64,000 nt of DNA, from positions 158,527 through 222,526 of the forward strand of contig NZ_WXFG01000029.1 in the NCBI RefSeq assembly GCF_009881055.1, read 5' to 3'. The notes beneath the pieces are model-generated. The model was not told the origin of the DNA. It ran no database searches and saw only the letters and a program-made list of their open reading frames with translations. A program made the translations under genes and the position numbers. Shown here piece after piece: positions 39,145 to 49,053 of this stretch (position 1 is the first letter of the stretch; each line of letters opens with the position of its first letter). Source of the stretch: Peptoclostridium sp. Lineage in GTDB: Bacteria > Bacillota > Clostridia > Peptostreptococcales > Peptostreptococcaceae.

Positions 39145-39212
39145 ATGTGTTAACCATTATATACCATGATAAACCAGCTGTAATCAAAAATTTGAAAACT
39201 GCCGAAGAATGA

Positions 39213-39932
39213 CTACTCCTGCTCCCAGTTGTGGTGCACATGTTGCACGTCATCATCATCCTCGAGCATGTCAAGCATCTTCTCCATCTTAGTGATGCTG
39301 TCACCCTCAAGTTTGGCCATTGTCTGAGGAAGCATTTTTACATCGGCGTCAATTAGAGCATATCCAGCCTTGGCAAGTGCTTCTTTTACAGCCGGGAAAT
39401 CCTCCGGAGAAGTAAGTACAACAAAGCCGTCCTCTTCAGATATTACATCCTCCGCGCCTGCCTCAAGAGCAATCTCCATGATGTCGTCCTCTGAAACTCC
39501 ATCTGCCGCCTCTATTATTATCTGGCCCTTTCTGTCAAACATGAAGCTTACGCAGCCGCTGGTTCCGAGGTTGCCGCCGTTCTTGTCAAGATAGTATCTC
39601 ACGTTGCCTGCAGTCCTGTTTTTGTTGTCGGTAAGAGTTTCTATTATTACGGCCACTCCGCCCGGTCCGTACCCTTCATACACTACCGTTTCATAGTTTT
39701 CGCCCTCTGAAGAGCCTGAGCCCTTCTTGATGGCTCTGTCTATGTTGTCGTTAGGCATGTTCATTTCTTTTGCCTTTTCTATTGCGTTCTTGAGAGCAAA
39801 ATTGTATTCAGGATCCGCTCCGCCTTCCCTTGCTGCTACAGATATAAGTCTTGCGTATTTTGTGAATATCTGAGCTCTTTTTGCATCCTGCTTGCCTTTT
39901 CTTTGCACTATGTTTCCAATACGTCCCATCAT
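39213..39932 (-). CDS. yebC: YebC/PmpR (TACO1)-family protein
   Basis: About 239 residues beginning [20 protein letters not shown], with [15 protein letters not shown] and [21 protein letters not shown], the family signatures. YebC proteins were annotated as transcription regulators and act at the ribosome to relieve proline stalling in recent work. AAGGAG lies 4-7 bases before the paired ATGs at 39932 and 39929. About 110 bp separate it from nadE, which leaves room for its own promoter. Confidence 0.95.
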   Translation of the reverse strand: MMGRIGNIVQRKGKQDAKRAQIFTKYARLISVAAREGGADPEYNFALKNAIEKAKEMNMPNDNIDRAIKKGSGSSEGENYETVVYEGYGPGGVAVIIETLTDNKNRTAGNVRYYLDKNGGNLGTSGCVSFMFDRKGQIIIEAADGVSEDDIMEIALEAGAEDVISEEDGFVVLTSPEDFPAVKEALAKAGYALIDADVKMLPQTMAKLEGDSITKMEKMLDMLEDDDDVQHVHHNWEQE

Positions 39933-40041
39933 TCCACTCCTTACTTGTTTGTACAGACACTTATTCAAATATTTGGCATTTAATTGCAATTATTTTAAAA
40001 CATAGTAATTTTATCACGAAAATACGATTCAGTAAATATAT

Positions 40042-40791
40042 CTAAAAGACAGGAGGCTTTGGAGGCATGTTCCTCTTGTGCTCAGACCTGGCATGAAGCC
40101 TTTCTATGATTTCTCTGTCCTTTTGGGGAATCTCTTTCCCTTCAAGCAGGTCGTCTATCATGTCGTATGTTGTGCCCATCTCATTTTCGTCGGTTTGTCC
40201 TTCCCACAGTCCTGCAGAAGGCGCCTTTTCTATTATGCTAGATGGCACGCCGAGTACTCTAGCCCATTCATATACTTCCCGCTTGAGCAGGTTGGAGATT
40301 GGCAATATGTCAACGCCTCCGTCACCGTACTTTGTGAAATACCCGGTGTATACCTCCGCCGCATTGTCAGTTCCAGCAACAAGATAGTTGAGGTTGTTGG
40401 CAACCGTATAAAGCGTGCTCATCCTCAGTCTGGCTCTTAGATTCGCATCGGCAATCCTGCCGTTTTGTTCCTTGTATTTTCCCATGTCCTGGAGCTTTTC
40501 AAACACCGTCCCCATGACTGAATCCTGGATATCTGTAAGATCTACCTCCATATGGTCTATGCCACAGCTTTCCACAAGTTCAAGCGCATGCAACCTGTCT
40601 GTCTCGCTGCTTTTTATTGGCATTATAACTCCCATGGAGTCGTTAGGAAAAGCCCTTTTTATAAGGAATGCTACTACAGCCGAGTCTATTCCTCCTGAAA
40701 GCCCCACAAGAATACCACTCGTCCTTGACTCCTCAACCTTTGCTCTTAGCCAATCTACTGTTTTTTCAATTTTTTGTTCAACTGTAAGCAT
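40042..40791 (-). CDS. nadE: Ammonia-dependent NAD synthetase
   Basis: About 249 residues, the short form without a glutaminase domain. The PP-loop LVGLSGGIDSAVVAFL, VAGTDNAAEVYTGYFTKYGDGGVDI-type loop (core GTDNAAEVY and KYGDGGVD) and PSAGLWEGQTDENEMG match NadE. It amidates deamido-NAD with ammonia. AAGGAG lies 8 bases before the ATG at 40791. Last gene of the lacI-yigZ-CoA-binding-nadE cluster. Confidence 0.96.
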   Translation of the reverse strand: MLTVEQKIEKTVDWLRAKVEESRTSGILVGLSGGIDSAVVAFLIKRAFPNDSMGVIMPIKSSETDRLHALELVESCGIDHMEVDLTDIQDSVMGTVFEKLQDMGKYKEQNGRIADANLRARLRMSTLYTVANNLNYLVAGTDNAAEVYTGYFTKYGDGGVDILPISNLLKREVYEWARVLGVPSSIIEKAPSAGLWEGQTDENEMGTTYDMIDDLLEGKEIPQKDREIIERLHARSEHKRNMPPKPPVF

Positions 40792-40806
40792 ATTTTTCAC
40801 TCCTTA

Positions 40807-41202
40807 CTATTTTAAAAGCTCGGCATATACGCAATAGTCATACACTATGTCGAGTCCCAGCCCTACCGCCTTTTCCAAGACGCTCTCATCATAAGCGCCC
40901 GGCTGGAACCACACATTCTTTATTCCAAGCTCGCTGATTTCGTCCAGCAGCCTCAGGGCCACCCCCGGATTCACTATTACATCCACGCACTCTATGCTTT
41001 CAGGCAGCTCCCTGAGCGAACCGTAAACCTTGTCTCCGTCAACTTCACTATACTTTGGGTTTACGCCGTATACGCTGTATCCTTTTGATTTCATGAGCTT
41101 GTAAATTTTGTAGCCATATCTTGACTCGTCCTGAGTGACGCCCACTACAGCCCATTTTTTCATCTCCAGCATTTGGCTTTTATTCTGCTCTGTTTTCCCC
41201 AT
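40807..41202 (-). CDS. CoA-binding-domain protein (YccU-like)
   Basis: 131 residues with one Rossmann CoA-binding domain (WAVVGVTQDESRYGYKIYKL...VYGVNPKYSEVDG) and the motif GIKNVWFQPGAYDE near the C-terminus. Proteins of this family are stand-alone homologues of the succinyl-CoA synthetase nucleotide domain; the biochemical role is not settled. AGGAGG precedes the ATG at 41202. Confidence 0.87.
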   Translation of the reverse strand: MGKTEQNKSQMLEMKKWAVVGVTQDESRYGYKIYKLMKSKGYSVYGVNPKYSEVDGDKVYGSLRELPESIECVDVIVNPGVALRLLDEISELGIKNVWFQPGAYDESVLEKAVGLGLDIVYDYCVYAELLK

Positions 41203-41233
41203 GAAATATCCTCCTAGCACAAGTAAATTGGTC

Positions 41234-41896
41234 CTAGTCTAATATGACAGCTCCACTCTCGTCGTGTGAAATATAGAATTGTTCTCCCTCTTCAAGCTGA
41301 GCCGCTGCGCTTGTAATGTCAATCGCAAGCTTTTTTATGCTCTCCAGCTGCTCATCGGGCGCGTATACAGTCAGTCTGACGTTTTCTGCGTATTCAATAT
41401 CTTTAATTATGTATCCCCTGTTTGAAAACTCGTTTTGAAGCTTGCCCAGCATGTGGTAGTCCAAACCTATAAACAGCTTTCTGTAGAGTCTTTTTGTGAC
41501 TATGCGGCCAGAGTCCAAGGCTATCTTTGCTCCCTTTGTATAAGCCCTTACAAGGCCTCCTGCTCCAAGCTTAGTGCCTCCGTAATACCTGGTGACCACG
41601 ACTGCTATGTTTCTGAGTTCTTCCTTCTTCATAACCTCAAGTACAGGTATGCCTGCCGTGCCCTTGGGCTCGCCATCGTCGCTGTATCTTTGTATCTCCA
41701 TATTCATACCTATTATATAGGCCCACACATTGTGAGTGGCCTCCTTGTGCCTTTGCCTTATGCTGTCTACGAAAATCGCGGCTTCATCCTCCGAAGACAC
41801 GGGCGCTGAGTAGCCTATGAAAACTGATTTTTCTATTTCTATCTCATCCTCGCCGCGTCCGTGCAAGGTTTTATACTCCTGAACCAAAACGTTCAC
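41234..41896 (-). CDS. yigZ: YigZ/IMPACT-family protein
   Basis: 220 residues. The N-terminal UPF0029/Impact domain has KSVFIGYSAPVSSEDEA, THNVWAYIIG, SDDGEPKGTAGIPVLEV and TRYYGGTKLGAGGLVRAY, all diagnostic, and a C-terminal DUF1949 domain follows. Members are linked to translation control or RNA binding, with no defined reaction. Second gene of the lacI-nadE cluster. Confidence 0.92.
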   Translation of the reverse strand: MNVLVQEYKTLHGRGEDEIEIEKSVFIGYSAPVSSEDEAAIFVDSIRQRHKEATHNVWAYIIGMNMEIQRYSDDGEPKGTAGIPVLEVMKKEELRNIAVVVTRYYGGTKLGAGGLVRAYTKGAKIALDSGRIVTKRLYRKLFIGLDYHMLGKLQNEFSNRGYIIKDIEYAENVRLTVYAPDEQLESIKKLAIDITSAAAQLEEGEQFYISHDESGAVILD

Positions 41897-41908
41897 CTCG
41901 AATGCTGC

Positions 41909-42907
41909 TTACTTTACGCTTTTTCTCTCTACTAACTCGTATGGAAGGTCGACCACCTTAGTGTCAACAGCTTCTTTCTTTATCATCTTAATAATCATCC
42001 TTATGGACACCGCGCCTATGTCATATATCGGCTGCCTTATCGTTGTAATCGTAGGTCTTACAAGCATGGCCACCCGTGTATCGTCAAAGCCTGCCACCGA
42101 TATGTCCTCCGGTACCCTTAGGCCTCTGTCGAGTATGCAGTTTATAGCTCCAGCCGCTATCTCATCATTTGTTGTAAAAACAGCGTCAGGACGGTTCCCA
42201 GAATCGAGTATTTCACACATCATGTTGTAGCCTGCTTCACTTGTTATATGTCCAGCTTTAACCATGTCATAATCCATCTCTAGCCCGTGCTCAGCAAGAG
42301 CATTTTTGAATGCATTGAATCTGTCGGACTCCTCATTGGTGTATTCAAACCTGCTTCTTAGGAATGCTATGCTCTTGTGGCCTCTTGCCAGAAGGTAGTT
42401 TGTCATGTCATATGCTGCCTTATAGTAATCTATTCCTACTGAATAGACATCAAAATCCTTCGCATTCTTACTTATGTATACGCACGGAAGGCCCGTATTT
42501 TTTATTGTCTGAACATGCTTGTCATCGATTCTCCATGATACGAATATTATCCCTGCCACCTGCTTTGACTGCAGAAGATTTATGTACCTTAGTTCTTCAT
42601 CTGCTCCACCGTAGCTGTTGCAAAGCAGTATGTCATAGCCATACATCTTGCCGACTTCCTCTATGCCGTTGAGAAGCTCCCCTATGAATATGTTGGACAT
42701 ATCGGGCACTATCACGCCTATTATCTGACTTTTCTTGGTTACAAGGCTTCTCGCAACGGTATTTGGAACATAGCCAGTTTCTTCAATGACAGCCATTACC
42801 CGTTGTCTTATGTCACTGCTTACCGGTTTGGAGTTATTTATAACGCGAGATACTGTCGATATCGACACTCCCGCTCTTTTTGCAACATCTTTTATTGTAA
42901 TGGCCAT
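41909..42907 (-). CDS. LacI/GalR-family transcriptional regulator
   Basis: 332 residues. The N-terminal helix-turn-helix TIKDVAKRAGVSISTVSRVIN and hinge helix YVPNTVARSL are followed by a periplasmic-binding-like effector domain (IIGVIVPDMSNIFIGELL, VAGFDDTRVA). It resembles CcpA/DegA-type regulators, but the HPr-contacting residues cannot be judged by eye. It heads a cluster with yigZ, a CoA-binding protein and nadE; no sugar genes are nearby, so its operator and ligand are unknown. Confidence 0.93.
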   Translation of the reverse strand: MAITIKDVAKRAGVSISTVSRVINNSKPVSSDIRQRVMAVIEETGYVPNTVARSLVTKKSQIIGVIVPDMSNIFIGELLNGIEEVGKMYGYDILLCNSYGGADEELRYINLLQSKQVAGIIFVSWRIDDKHVQTIKNTGLPCVYISKNAKDFDVYSVGIDYYKAAYDMTNYLLARGHKSIAFLRSRFEYTNEESDRFNAFKNALAEHGLEMDYDMVKAGHITSEAGYNMMCEILDSGNRPDAVFTTNDEIAAGAINCILDRGLRVPEDISVAGFDDTRVAMLVRPTITTIRQPIYDIGAVSIRMIIKMIKKEAVDTKVVDLPYELVERKSVK

Positions 42908-43075
42908 AATTTCCCCTCACTTTATTTTTATATATTTGGATTAATCCATCTCAATTTAAATACCCATATAAAATGCCCTGCAAGCATCTGCTGCAATCGT
43001 TGTCACAAAGTATGCTTTAATAATTATAACATAAATTGCATAGCTAATATTTTAATTATTTATTTCATTTACATA

Positions 43076-43104
43076 TTGAAAAATGTCCTCTCGTATATTA
43101 AACT
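43076..43104 (+). promoter_or_regulatory. Promoter of acpP
   Basis: TTGAAA at 43076-43081 and TAAACT at 43099-43104 with a 17-base spacer, about 40 bases ahead of the acpP start. Confidence 0.6.
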
Positions 43105-43148
43105 ACTATATGAAAAATCAAAGAAAAATTCGTGGAGGTTATATACTT

Positions 43149-43379
43149 ATGATATTTGAAAAAGTGAGAAATATTGTTGCAGATCAATTAGGAATTGATG
43201 AAGTTGATGATATAGGAATGCAGACTTCGCTTATCGAAGATCTTGAGGCTGACTCGCTTGACGCTGTTGAAATAGTTATGGCTATTGAAGACGAGTTTGA
43301 CATCGAAGTTCCTGATGAAGATGCTGAAAACTTCAAGACTATAAAGCAAATCTGCGACTATATAGAAGAGCATATGTAA
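43149..43379 (+). CDS. acpP: Acyl carrier protein
   Basis: 76 residues, starting [15 protein letters not shown] after a GGAGGT site. The phosphopantetheine serine is Ser36 in [19 protein letters not shown], the ACP signature, and the protein is strongly acidic. It carries growing fatty acyl chains. It stands alone here, away from the fab or plsX genes and facing away from the lacI-type gene, so it may be an extra ACP copy rather than the one in the fatty acid operon. Confidence 0.95.
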   Translation: MIFEKVRNIVADQLGIDEVDDIGMQTSLIEDLEADSLDAVEIVMAIEDEFDIEVPDEDAENFKTIKQICDYIEEHM

Positions 43380-43380
43380 T

Positions 43381-43438
43381 TGCAAGCAAAATAAAAAAGA
43401 GAGGATGCGAGTCCTCTCTTTTTTTTATTTTGCTTGCA
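43381..43438. terminator. Very long bidirectional terminator
   Basis: Near-perfect inverted repeat with arms of about 25 bases (TGCAAGCAAAATAAAAAAGA... and its complement) around TGCGAG, between convergent acpP and the rluA-type gene. The stop codon and last codons of the latter form part of the right arm. Confidence 0.9.
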
Positions 43439-44336
43439 GTTTTTCAATCAAGCTGACAAAATCGTCAGGTATGCCGGCTTGCAGCTCTATTTTATCCCTA
43501 AGCCTTGGCTGCAGCAGTTCCAATCCGCAGGCGTGAAGCGCCTGTCTTTTTATAAGGCTCTCATCAACATATCCGTATAGCTCGTCACCTATTATCGGAT
43601 GACCTATATGGCTTAGATGAACCCTTATCTGGTGCGTCCTGCCCGTTTCGATTCTGACCTCAAGCAGCGCCGCGTTCTGAAGCTTCTCCTTTACCCTGTA
43701 GTGTGTCACTGCGCTTTGACCTCTGCTGTCTGCTGTTCTTTTTATACTGTCCTCCGTCGGCCTGTATATCGGTATGTCTATAGTTCCCTCTTCGTTTTCC
43801 GGTATTCCTTTTACAACCGTAATATATTTTTTGGCAACATGGTCCTTTGCCATGTCTTCAGAAATAATGTGATGTGCATATGGGTTCTTTGCAATCACTA
43901 CAAGTCCCGAGGTATTCATGTCGAGCCTGTTGACAAACCGTATTTTCATCTTCTCGTTCCTGCTTTTAAAGTAATGCGCGGCCGCATTTGCAAGAGTCGC
44001 CTCGTCATGGCTCTTTGTGGGATGAACCACCATGAAGGGAGGCTTGTCTACAACCAGTATGTCGAAATCCTCGTATACCACCTTAAGGCCAATGTCCTGA
44101 GGCTCGAATTCGCTTGGCTCCTCGTTTATTCGTATTTCTACCGTGTCGCCCTCCTCGAGCATGTAATCGAACTTTCTGGCCTTTTTGTTTACGTATACGT
44201 TTTTTTCCCGCTTAAGGCCCGCTATGAATCTTGAGGACATGCTAAGCCTGCCTTCGAGCACCTCTCTTAAGGTAATGCCCTTTTCTGTACATGTATAGGT
44301 TATAAGGTTATGCCTTTGTTTTTCCTTGTTAATCAA
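43425..44336 (-). CDS. RluA/RluD-family pseudouridine synthase
   Basis: 303 residues with an S4-like N-terminus (LREVLEGRLSMSSRFIAGLKRE) and a catalytic domain whose motif VNRLDMNTSGLVVIAK holds the nucleophilic Asp; GRTHQIRVHLSHIGHPIIGD follows. It isomerises uridines in rRNA or tRNA; the exact site is unknown, and RluD or YlyB-like are the nearest families. Start is TTG with GGAGG ten bases ahead. Divergent from nadK. Confidence 0.92.
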   Translation of the reverse strand: MINKEKQRHNLITYTCTEKGITLREVLEGRLSMSSRFIAGLKREKNVYVNKKARKFDYMLEEGDTVEIRINEEPSEFEPQDIGLKVVYEDFDILVVDKPPFMVVHPTKSHDEATLANAAAHYFKSRNEKMKIRFVNRLDMNTSGLVVIAKNPYAHHIISEDMAKDHVAKKYITVVKGIPENEEGTIDIPIYRPTEDSIKRTADSRGQSAVTHYRVKEKLQNAALLEVRIETGRTHQIRVHLSHIGHPIIGDELYGYVDESLIKRQALHACGLELLQPRLRDKIELQAGIPDDFVSLIEKLQAK

Positions 44337-44489
44337 ACTGCACCATCCTCCGAATGTTTTTCATATAATATTTTCGCATAGTTTTAACTTTTTTCCAACA
44401 AAATATTTGCTTTGCGATATTTATAAACTTAATTCCGTTTTATGTTATAATTAATCATACGATATTCATACAGAAAGGGAGGTGCGGCA

Positions 44490-45290
44490 ATGAAAAGAAT
44501 AATAAACATAACGACTAATGAGCATCCGTATTCTCTTGAGCTTCTGCCAGACCTTAAGCACACCCTTGAGTCATACGGATTTGCCGTGCCGGACAATTTC
44601 AGCACCGATGCGGAGCTTATTATATGCATAGGCGGGGACGGTTCATTCCTCAATACTCTGCATAAACATAACTTTCCCAAGATGCAGCTAGTCGGGATAA
44701 ACACCGGCCACCTTGGCTTTTTCCAGGAAATCCATCCCCATGAAATAGAGGAGTTCATACATGCTTATCTTAGGGGCGACTTTTTCGTACAGAAGATAAG
44801 ACCTCTGCAGGCTACTGTGCATGATAATGACGGCGTGTCAACCCTTATGGGCCTCAACGAGATAGTGATAAAAAGCGACAAATCCAGGACTGTTCACCTG
44901 AACATAAATGTAAATGGAAATTTCATTGAGAAATTCAGCGGAGACGGACTTATAGTATCAACACCTAGCGGCTCCACTGCTTATAACTATTCGGCGGGAG
45001 GAAGCATTGTCGATCCAAGCCTTAATCTGATTCAGGTAACACCGCTCGCGCCAATCAATACGACAGCTTACAGATCCTTCACTTCGAGCATAGTTCTGCC
45101 TGAAACTTCGGTTATAGAGATAACTCCTGAAGACAAATTTGAGAGCTCGCTTTTGCTGGTATCTGATGGAATCGAATTCAGGTGTCCAGAGATACAAAAA
45201 ATTTCAGTTTCCACTTCAGATACAACAGTGCGTCTTCTGAGGCTGCGCAACTATGAGTTCTGGTCAAAGGTAAAAGAAAAATTCCTGTAG
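44490..45290 (+). CDS. nadK: NAD kinase
   Basis: 266 residues. The GGDGSFLNT motif and NTGHLGFF are followed by SGDGLIVSTPSGSTAYNYSAGG, the full NAD kinase signature. It phosphorylates NAD to NADP. GGGAGG lies 6 bases before the ATG; a TATAAT box is at 44446-44451. Coupled to a YfcE-like gene 11 bases downstream. Confidence 0.96.
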   Translation: MKRIINITTNEHPYSLELLPDLKHTLESYGFAVPDNFSTDAELIICIGGDGSFLNTLHKHNFPKMQLVGINTGHLGFFQEIHPHEIEEFIHAYLRGDFFVQKIRPLQATVHDNDGVSTLMGLNEIVIKSDKSRTVHLNINVNGNFIEKFSGDGLIVSTPSGSTAYNYSAGGSIVDPSLNLIQVTPLAPINTTAYRSFTSSIVLPETSVIEITPEDKFESSLLLVSDGIEFRCPEIQKISVSTSDTTVRLLRLRNYEFWSKVKEKFL

Positions 45291-45301
45291 GGAGGCATAG
45301 C

Positions 45302-45844
45302 ATGAGGATAGGAATAATAAGCGACACACACGGAAGCCTGCATTACCTTAATAAAGCTCTTGAGGCCATAGGCAGCTGTGACTACATACTACATGCTGGC
45401 GATATTTTATATCACGGGCCGAGGAATCCACTCCCTGAAGGGTATTCCCCCAAGGATGTTGCCGAAACACTCAATGCCCTTAATAACATTTATTTTGTAT
45501 CAGGAAACTGCGACGGCGATGTAGACCAGATGGTCATAAGGCATCCGATTCAGTCGCCCTATACGGTTATGCATATTGGCGGTATTAAGATAATGGTGTG
45601 CCATGGTTACAAGGAGCCGCTCGACGACACGGTGGCTTACGCCAAAAGATGTGGCTTTGACCTTTTTGTCTATGGCCACACGCACGTTAAGGAGCTTAGA
45701 AAGGACGAAGATCTGGTGGTCCTTAACCCTGGAAGCACTTCTCTTCCCAAGGACGCATCCCACTCCGTTGCTGTCATTGAGGATTCGACAATAAGGCTCA
45801 TTGACATACTTTCGGGGGATATGCTTGGCGAGCTGAAAATGTAA
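45302..45844 (+). CDS. Calcineurin-like phosphodiesterase, YfcE/MJ0936 family
   Basis: 180 residues. Metal-binding motifs are in order: GIISDTHGS, LHAGDILYHG, VSGNCDGD, VCHGY and YGHTHV. Such proteins hydrolyse phosphodiesters such as bis-pNPP in vitro with Mn; the in vivo substrate is not known. GGGAGG precedes the ATG. Cotranscribed with nadK; ends at a terminator. Confidence 0.92.
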   Translation: MRIGIISDTHGSLHYLNKALEAIGSCDYILHAGDILYHGPRNPLPEGYSPKDVAETLNALNNIYFVSGNCDGDVDQMVIRHPIQSPYTVMHIGGIKIMVCHGYKEPLDDTVAYAKRCGFDLFVYGHTHVKELRKDEDLVVLNPGSTSLPKDASHSVAVIEDSTIRLIDILSGDMLGELKM

Positions 45845-45862
45845 TGATTTTTCTCTTAATAA

Positions 45863-45904
45863 AAAAGCAAAAAGGCTGGCATTATTGCCATACTTTTTGC
45901 TTTT
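45863..45904. terminator. Bidirectional terminator between yfcE-like gene and pyrE
   Basis: AAAAGCAAAAAG and CTTTTTGCTTTT arms with an inner TGGCATTATTGCCA hairpin, and A or T runs on both sides. Lies between convergent genes. Confidence 0.88.
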
Positions 45905-45936
45905 ATTTTGCGTTTTTTGATTTTTATAGCCTTCCG

Positions 45937-46518
45937 CTACTTTATATTTCTGCTGCCCGGCTTTACATACTCTATGCCCTGCTTGCACATTGGACATTCT
46001 GCGCTGTCGTATGTTTCAAATTCAAGCCTTATTGCGCTATATACAGGAAACGGCATGCTTGCGCCTTCGCCTGTTCTGTCAACTATGGCGCACAGAGCTA
46101 CTACCTGCGCTCCCATGCTCTCTATCAGCTTTACAACCTCGAGCGATGACTTGCCTGTAGTTATGACGTCTTCTGATATTATGACCTTCTGTCCCGGCTT
46201 TATTTCAAAGCCCCTTCTAAGAGCCATCTCGCCGTCAACTCTTTCAGTGAATATGCCCGGCTTTTTGACTTGCCTTGCAAGCTCGTAGGCCACAACTATT
46301 CCGCCCATTGCCGGTCCTACCACCATATCGAAGTCAACGTCCTTGAGCTGCTCTGCTACTACGGCAACTACCTTTTCAGCTCTCTGCGGATACTGAAGCA
46401 GCTTGGCACACTGGCAGTACTTGTTGCTGTGCTTCCCTGATGACAAAAGGAAATGTCCTTCAAGCAGAGCCTCTGACGCCCTTAGTTCTTCCAATACCAT
46501 GTTTTCAGTCGAATTCAT
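45937..46518 (-). CDS. pyrE: Orotate phosphoribosyltransferase
   Basis: About 193 residues. The PRPP loop [18 protein letters not shown] and [18 protein letters not shown] identify OPRT, which makes OMP from orotate. The ATG at 46518 has GAGGAG 8 bases ahead. It is the last gene of the pyrBICFKDE operon, 20 bases after pyrD. KYCQCAKL and a C-terminal CPMCKQG pair are noted but are of unclear meaning. Confidence 0.95.
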   Translation of the reverse strand: MNSTENMVLEELRASEALLEGHFLLSSGKHSNKYCQCAKLLQYPQRAEKVVAVVAEQLKDVDFDMVVGPAMGGIVVAYELARQVKKPGIFTERVDGEMALRRGFEIKPGQKVIISEDVITTGKSSLEVVKLIESMGAQVVALCAIVDRTGEGASMPFPVYSAIRLEFETYDSAECPMCKQGIEYVKPGSRNIK

Positions 46519-46538
46519 TAGATTATCTCCTCGCAACT

Positions 46539-47438
46539 TTATTTTATTATGCCTCTTATTTCTTCAAGACTCTTTATGCCTTCCCTAGCCATGAAGGCTT
46601 CTATTCCCTCAATTATGTCCAGACATATGTCCGGCTTTATGAAGTTGGCCGTTCCCACCTGAATTGCATGTGAGCCAGCCATAATGAATTCTATGGCATC
46701 CTCGTAGGTGGATATTCCGCCCATGCCGACTACCGGCACGTCTACGCAGCCGCAAACCTCGTACACCATCCTCAGGGCCATTGGCTTTATAGCAGGTCCT
46801 GAAACGCCGGCTGAAATATTTTCAAAAACAGGTTTTCTGCTCTTTATGTCTATTGCAATGCCCTTGAATGTATTCACAAGGGATATGGCGTCAGCTCCGG
46901 CCTTGCAGCAGTTTATCGCCATGTCGCATATGTCCTCGGCGTTAGGCGAGAGCTTCACCATGAGGGGCTTGCTCGTGGCCTTCCTAACTTCGCCCACAAC
47001 CTCATATGCCACGCATGATTTTATTCCAAAGGCCATTCCGCCCTCTTTTACATTGGGACATGATATGTTGAGCTCGAGAATGTCTATGCTGCTCTTGTCA
47101 AGCATAGCTGCTGCTTTTACATAGTCTTCTATAGTCGAGCCCCCCAGGTTTGCTATTACAGCCGTATTCATTTTCTCCATCTGAGGCAGCTCGTCTTTTA
47201 TGAAGGCCTCTACGCCTGGATTTTGAAGTCCTACGCTGTTCATCATGCCGCTTCTGACCTCGTGCATTCTCACGCCATCATTCCCCTGCTTCGGGGCAAG
47301 CGTGAGCCCTTTTGACGATATGCCCCCGAGTCTTGACACATCGAAATAATCGGAAAATTCTCCGCCGAATCCGAAGGTTCCTGATGCGGCGATTACTGGA
47401 TTCTTGAGTTCAACTCCACATATATTCACACTAGTCAT
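46539..47438 (-). CDS. pyrD: Dihydroorotate dehydrogenase B, catalytic subunit
   Basis: 299 residues with FMN-binding TIM barrel. [24 protein letters not shown] with the type 1B cysteine-containing loop (NISCPN), and [19 protein letters not shown] are visible. Class 1B enzyme, which works with PyrK to pass electrons to NAD. Its start overlaps pyrK by 8 bases. Confidence 0.97.
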   Translation of the reverse strand: MTSVNICGVELKNPVIAASGTFGFGGEFSDYFDVSRLGGISSKGLTLAPKQGNDGVRMHEVRSGMMNSVGLQNPGVEAFIKDELPQMEKMNTAVIANLGGSTIEDYVKAAAMLDKSSIDILELNISCPNVKEGGMAFGIKSCVAYEVVGEVRKATSKPLMVKLSPNAEDICDMAINCCKAGADAISLVNTFKGIAIDIKSRKPVFENISAGVSGPAIKPMALRMVYEVCGCVDVPVVGMGGISTYEDAIEFIMAGSHAIQVGTANFIKPDICLDIIEGIEAFMAREGIKSLEEIRGIIK

Positions 47439-48180
47439 TTAATATCAGCTCGCTTCCAAGGAAAACAGGGCCGTCAGCGCAGCTCCTCTTCTTTCCATCC
47501 TTTGTTTTGCACGTGCATACAAGACACGCTCCAATTCCGCATGCCATTTTCTTTTCCATCGACACTAGTATCGGCACTCCGGCTGCTTCACATTTTTTCA
47601 TCAGTTTTGACATCATTATCTCCGGTCCGCAGCACACGACCATGTCGTAGTCCTTAGGTTCGAAATAGTCTATTATATAGCCCTTCTCGCCCACGCAGGC
47701 GTCTTCAGTTGCAATATTCAGAAGGCTGCATGAACCCTGTATGCATTCAAGCCCAAAGGGCTGGCTTCTGTATCCCGCATGAAAGCTGACTTGCACACCT
47801 TCATTCATAGAAAGCTTCTTGTAAAGGTAATTAAGAGGCGCTACGCCTATTCCGCCCCCAACTAGTGCAACCTTTCCTTTTAGCATGTCAAGGTCAAAGC
47901 CGTTTCCTAAAGGCCCTGTGAGGCTTATATCGTCGCCTTCCCTTAGCTTGGATAAGATCTGGGTTCCCCTGCCTACAACATGGTAAAGGAACGTAATTTT
48001 CTCATCGTCAACGTCGTGAACGCTTATAGGCCTTGAAAGCAATGGTTCCTGATCCCATGCCCTCAGCATGAAAAACTGCCCCGGCTTCACATCGAAGCTT
48101 CCCTTTACGCTGAGCCTGAACACGCAGTCTGAAATTCGCTCATTCTTGTATACTGCCGCTTCAATATATTTTGATTTCAT
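47431..48180 (-). CDS. pyrK: Dihydroorotate dehydrogenase electron transfer subunit
   Basis: 249 residues. FAD-binding motif [15 protein letters not shown]-binding [14 protein letters not shown], and a C-terminal [2Fe-2S] cysteine set in [14 protein letters not shown] followed by RSCADGPVF. It transfers electrons from PyrD to NAD. Confidence 0.97.
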   Translation of the reverse strand: MKSKYIEAAVYKNERISDCVFRLSVKGSFDVKPGQFFMLRAWDQEPLLSRPISVHDVDDEKITFLYHVVGRGTQILSKLREGDDISLTGPLGNGFDLDMLKGKVALVGGGIGVAPLNYLYKKLSMNEGVQVSFHAGYRSQPFGLECIQGSCSLLNIATEDACVGEKGYIIDYFEPKDYDMVVCCGPEIMMSKLMKKCEAAGVPILVSMEKKMACGIGACLVCTCKTKDGKKRSCADGPVFLGSELILND

Positions 48181-48183
48181 AAG

Positions 48184-49038
48184 CTACCCCCTGAGGTCCA
48201 TGTTCATCCTTACAACTTCTTCCCTTGCATACTCGTCGAATCTTCTTTCCCCGTCTTCTTTGCCCTTGTAGGCCAAGAGTATTCCTCTTGATGAGTTTAC
48301 TACTCCACCGTTGCCATCTTTTAGGTATACCTTTACGTCGTCACCCTTGCCGCCCTGAGCTCCGTATCCAGGTATAAGGAAGAATGTGTCGCTGAATCTG
48401 GACCTTATCTTCTCGCCTTCTTCAGCGTGTGTGCAGCCCACTACTGCTCCTATGGCGCTGTAGCCGCACTCTCCCATAACCTGTTTGCCCATGCTCGCTA
48501 TCATATCTCCAACTTCATCGTACACCCTGCCGCCGCTTTGAGTCTGTATATACTGTATGTCCTTGGCTCCCGGATTTGAAGTTCTAAGCAGCACGAACAC
48601 ACCCTTGTTCTTTTCTTTCATGTATGGAAGGTATGGCTCTATGCTGTCCATTCCCATGTAAGGGCTGAGCGTTATGAAGTCAGTCTCGAAGTCGCCCTCG
48701 AAATGCGCCTTGGCATACATCTCGGCAGTCTTTGAAATGTCGCCTCTTTTTATGTCGCCAATCGACACGGCTCCCTTGCTCTTGATATATTCTAGTGTTC
48801 TCTTGTAGGCCATGAGCCCTTTTATTCCGTATGCTTCATAATATGCAATCTGAAGCTTGTAGCATGATGTCACATCAAGCGTTGCGTCTATTATCCTTCT
48901 GTTGTATTCGAATATGGCATCTTCAAAGTTGGCGTGCAGACTCATTAGCCCTTTTGGTATGTAACTTATGTCTGTGTCCAGACCCACGCATGAATTGCCC
49001 TTGCTCTGAACTTTCTCATAAAGCTTGTCTATTATCAT
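48184..49038 (-). CDS. pyrF: Orotidine 5'-phosphate decarboxylase (type 2)
   Basis: 284 residues, the longer type-2 group. The active-site segment GDIKRGDISKTAE replaces the type-1 DxKxxD block, and the C-terminal PGYGAQGGKGDDV and VNSSRGILLAY are family motifs. Decarboxylates OMP to UMP. It sits between pyrC and pyrK with 3-15 base gaps. Confidence 0.95.
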   Translation of the reverse strand: MIIDKLYEKVQSKGNSCVGLDTDISYIPKGLMSLHANFEDAIFEYNRRIIDATLDVTSCYKLQIAYYEAYGIKGLMAYKRTLEYIKSKGAVSIGDIKRGDISKTAEMYAKAHFEGDFETDFITLSPYMGMDSIEPYLPYMKEKNKGVFVLLRTSNPGAKDIQYIQTQSGGRVYDEVGDMIASMGKQVMGECGYSAIGAVVGCTHAEEGEKIRSRFSDTFFLIPGYGAQGGKGDDVKVYLKDGNGGVVNSSRGILLAYKGKEDGERRFDEYAREEVVRMNMDLRG

Positions 49039-49053
49039 ATTTATCGCCCCTGT

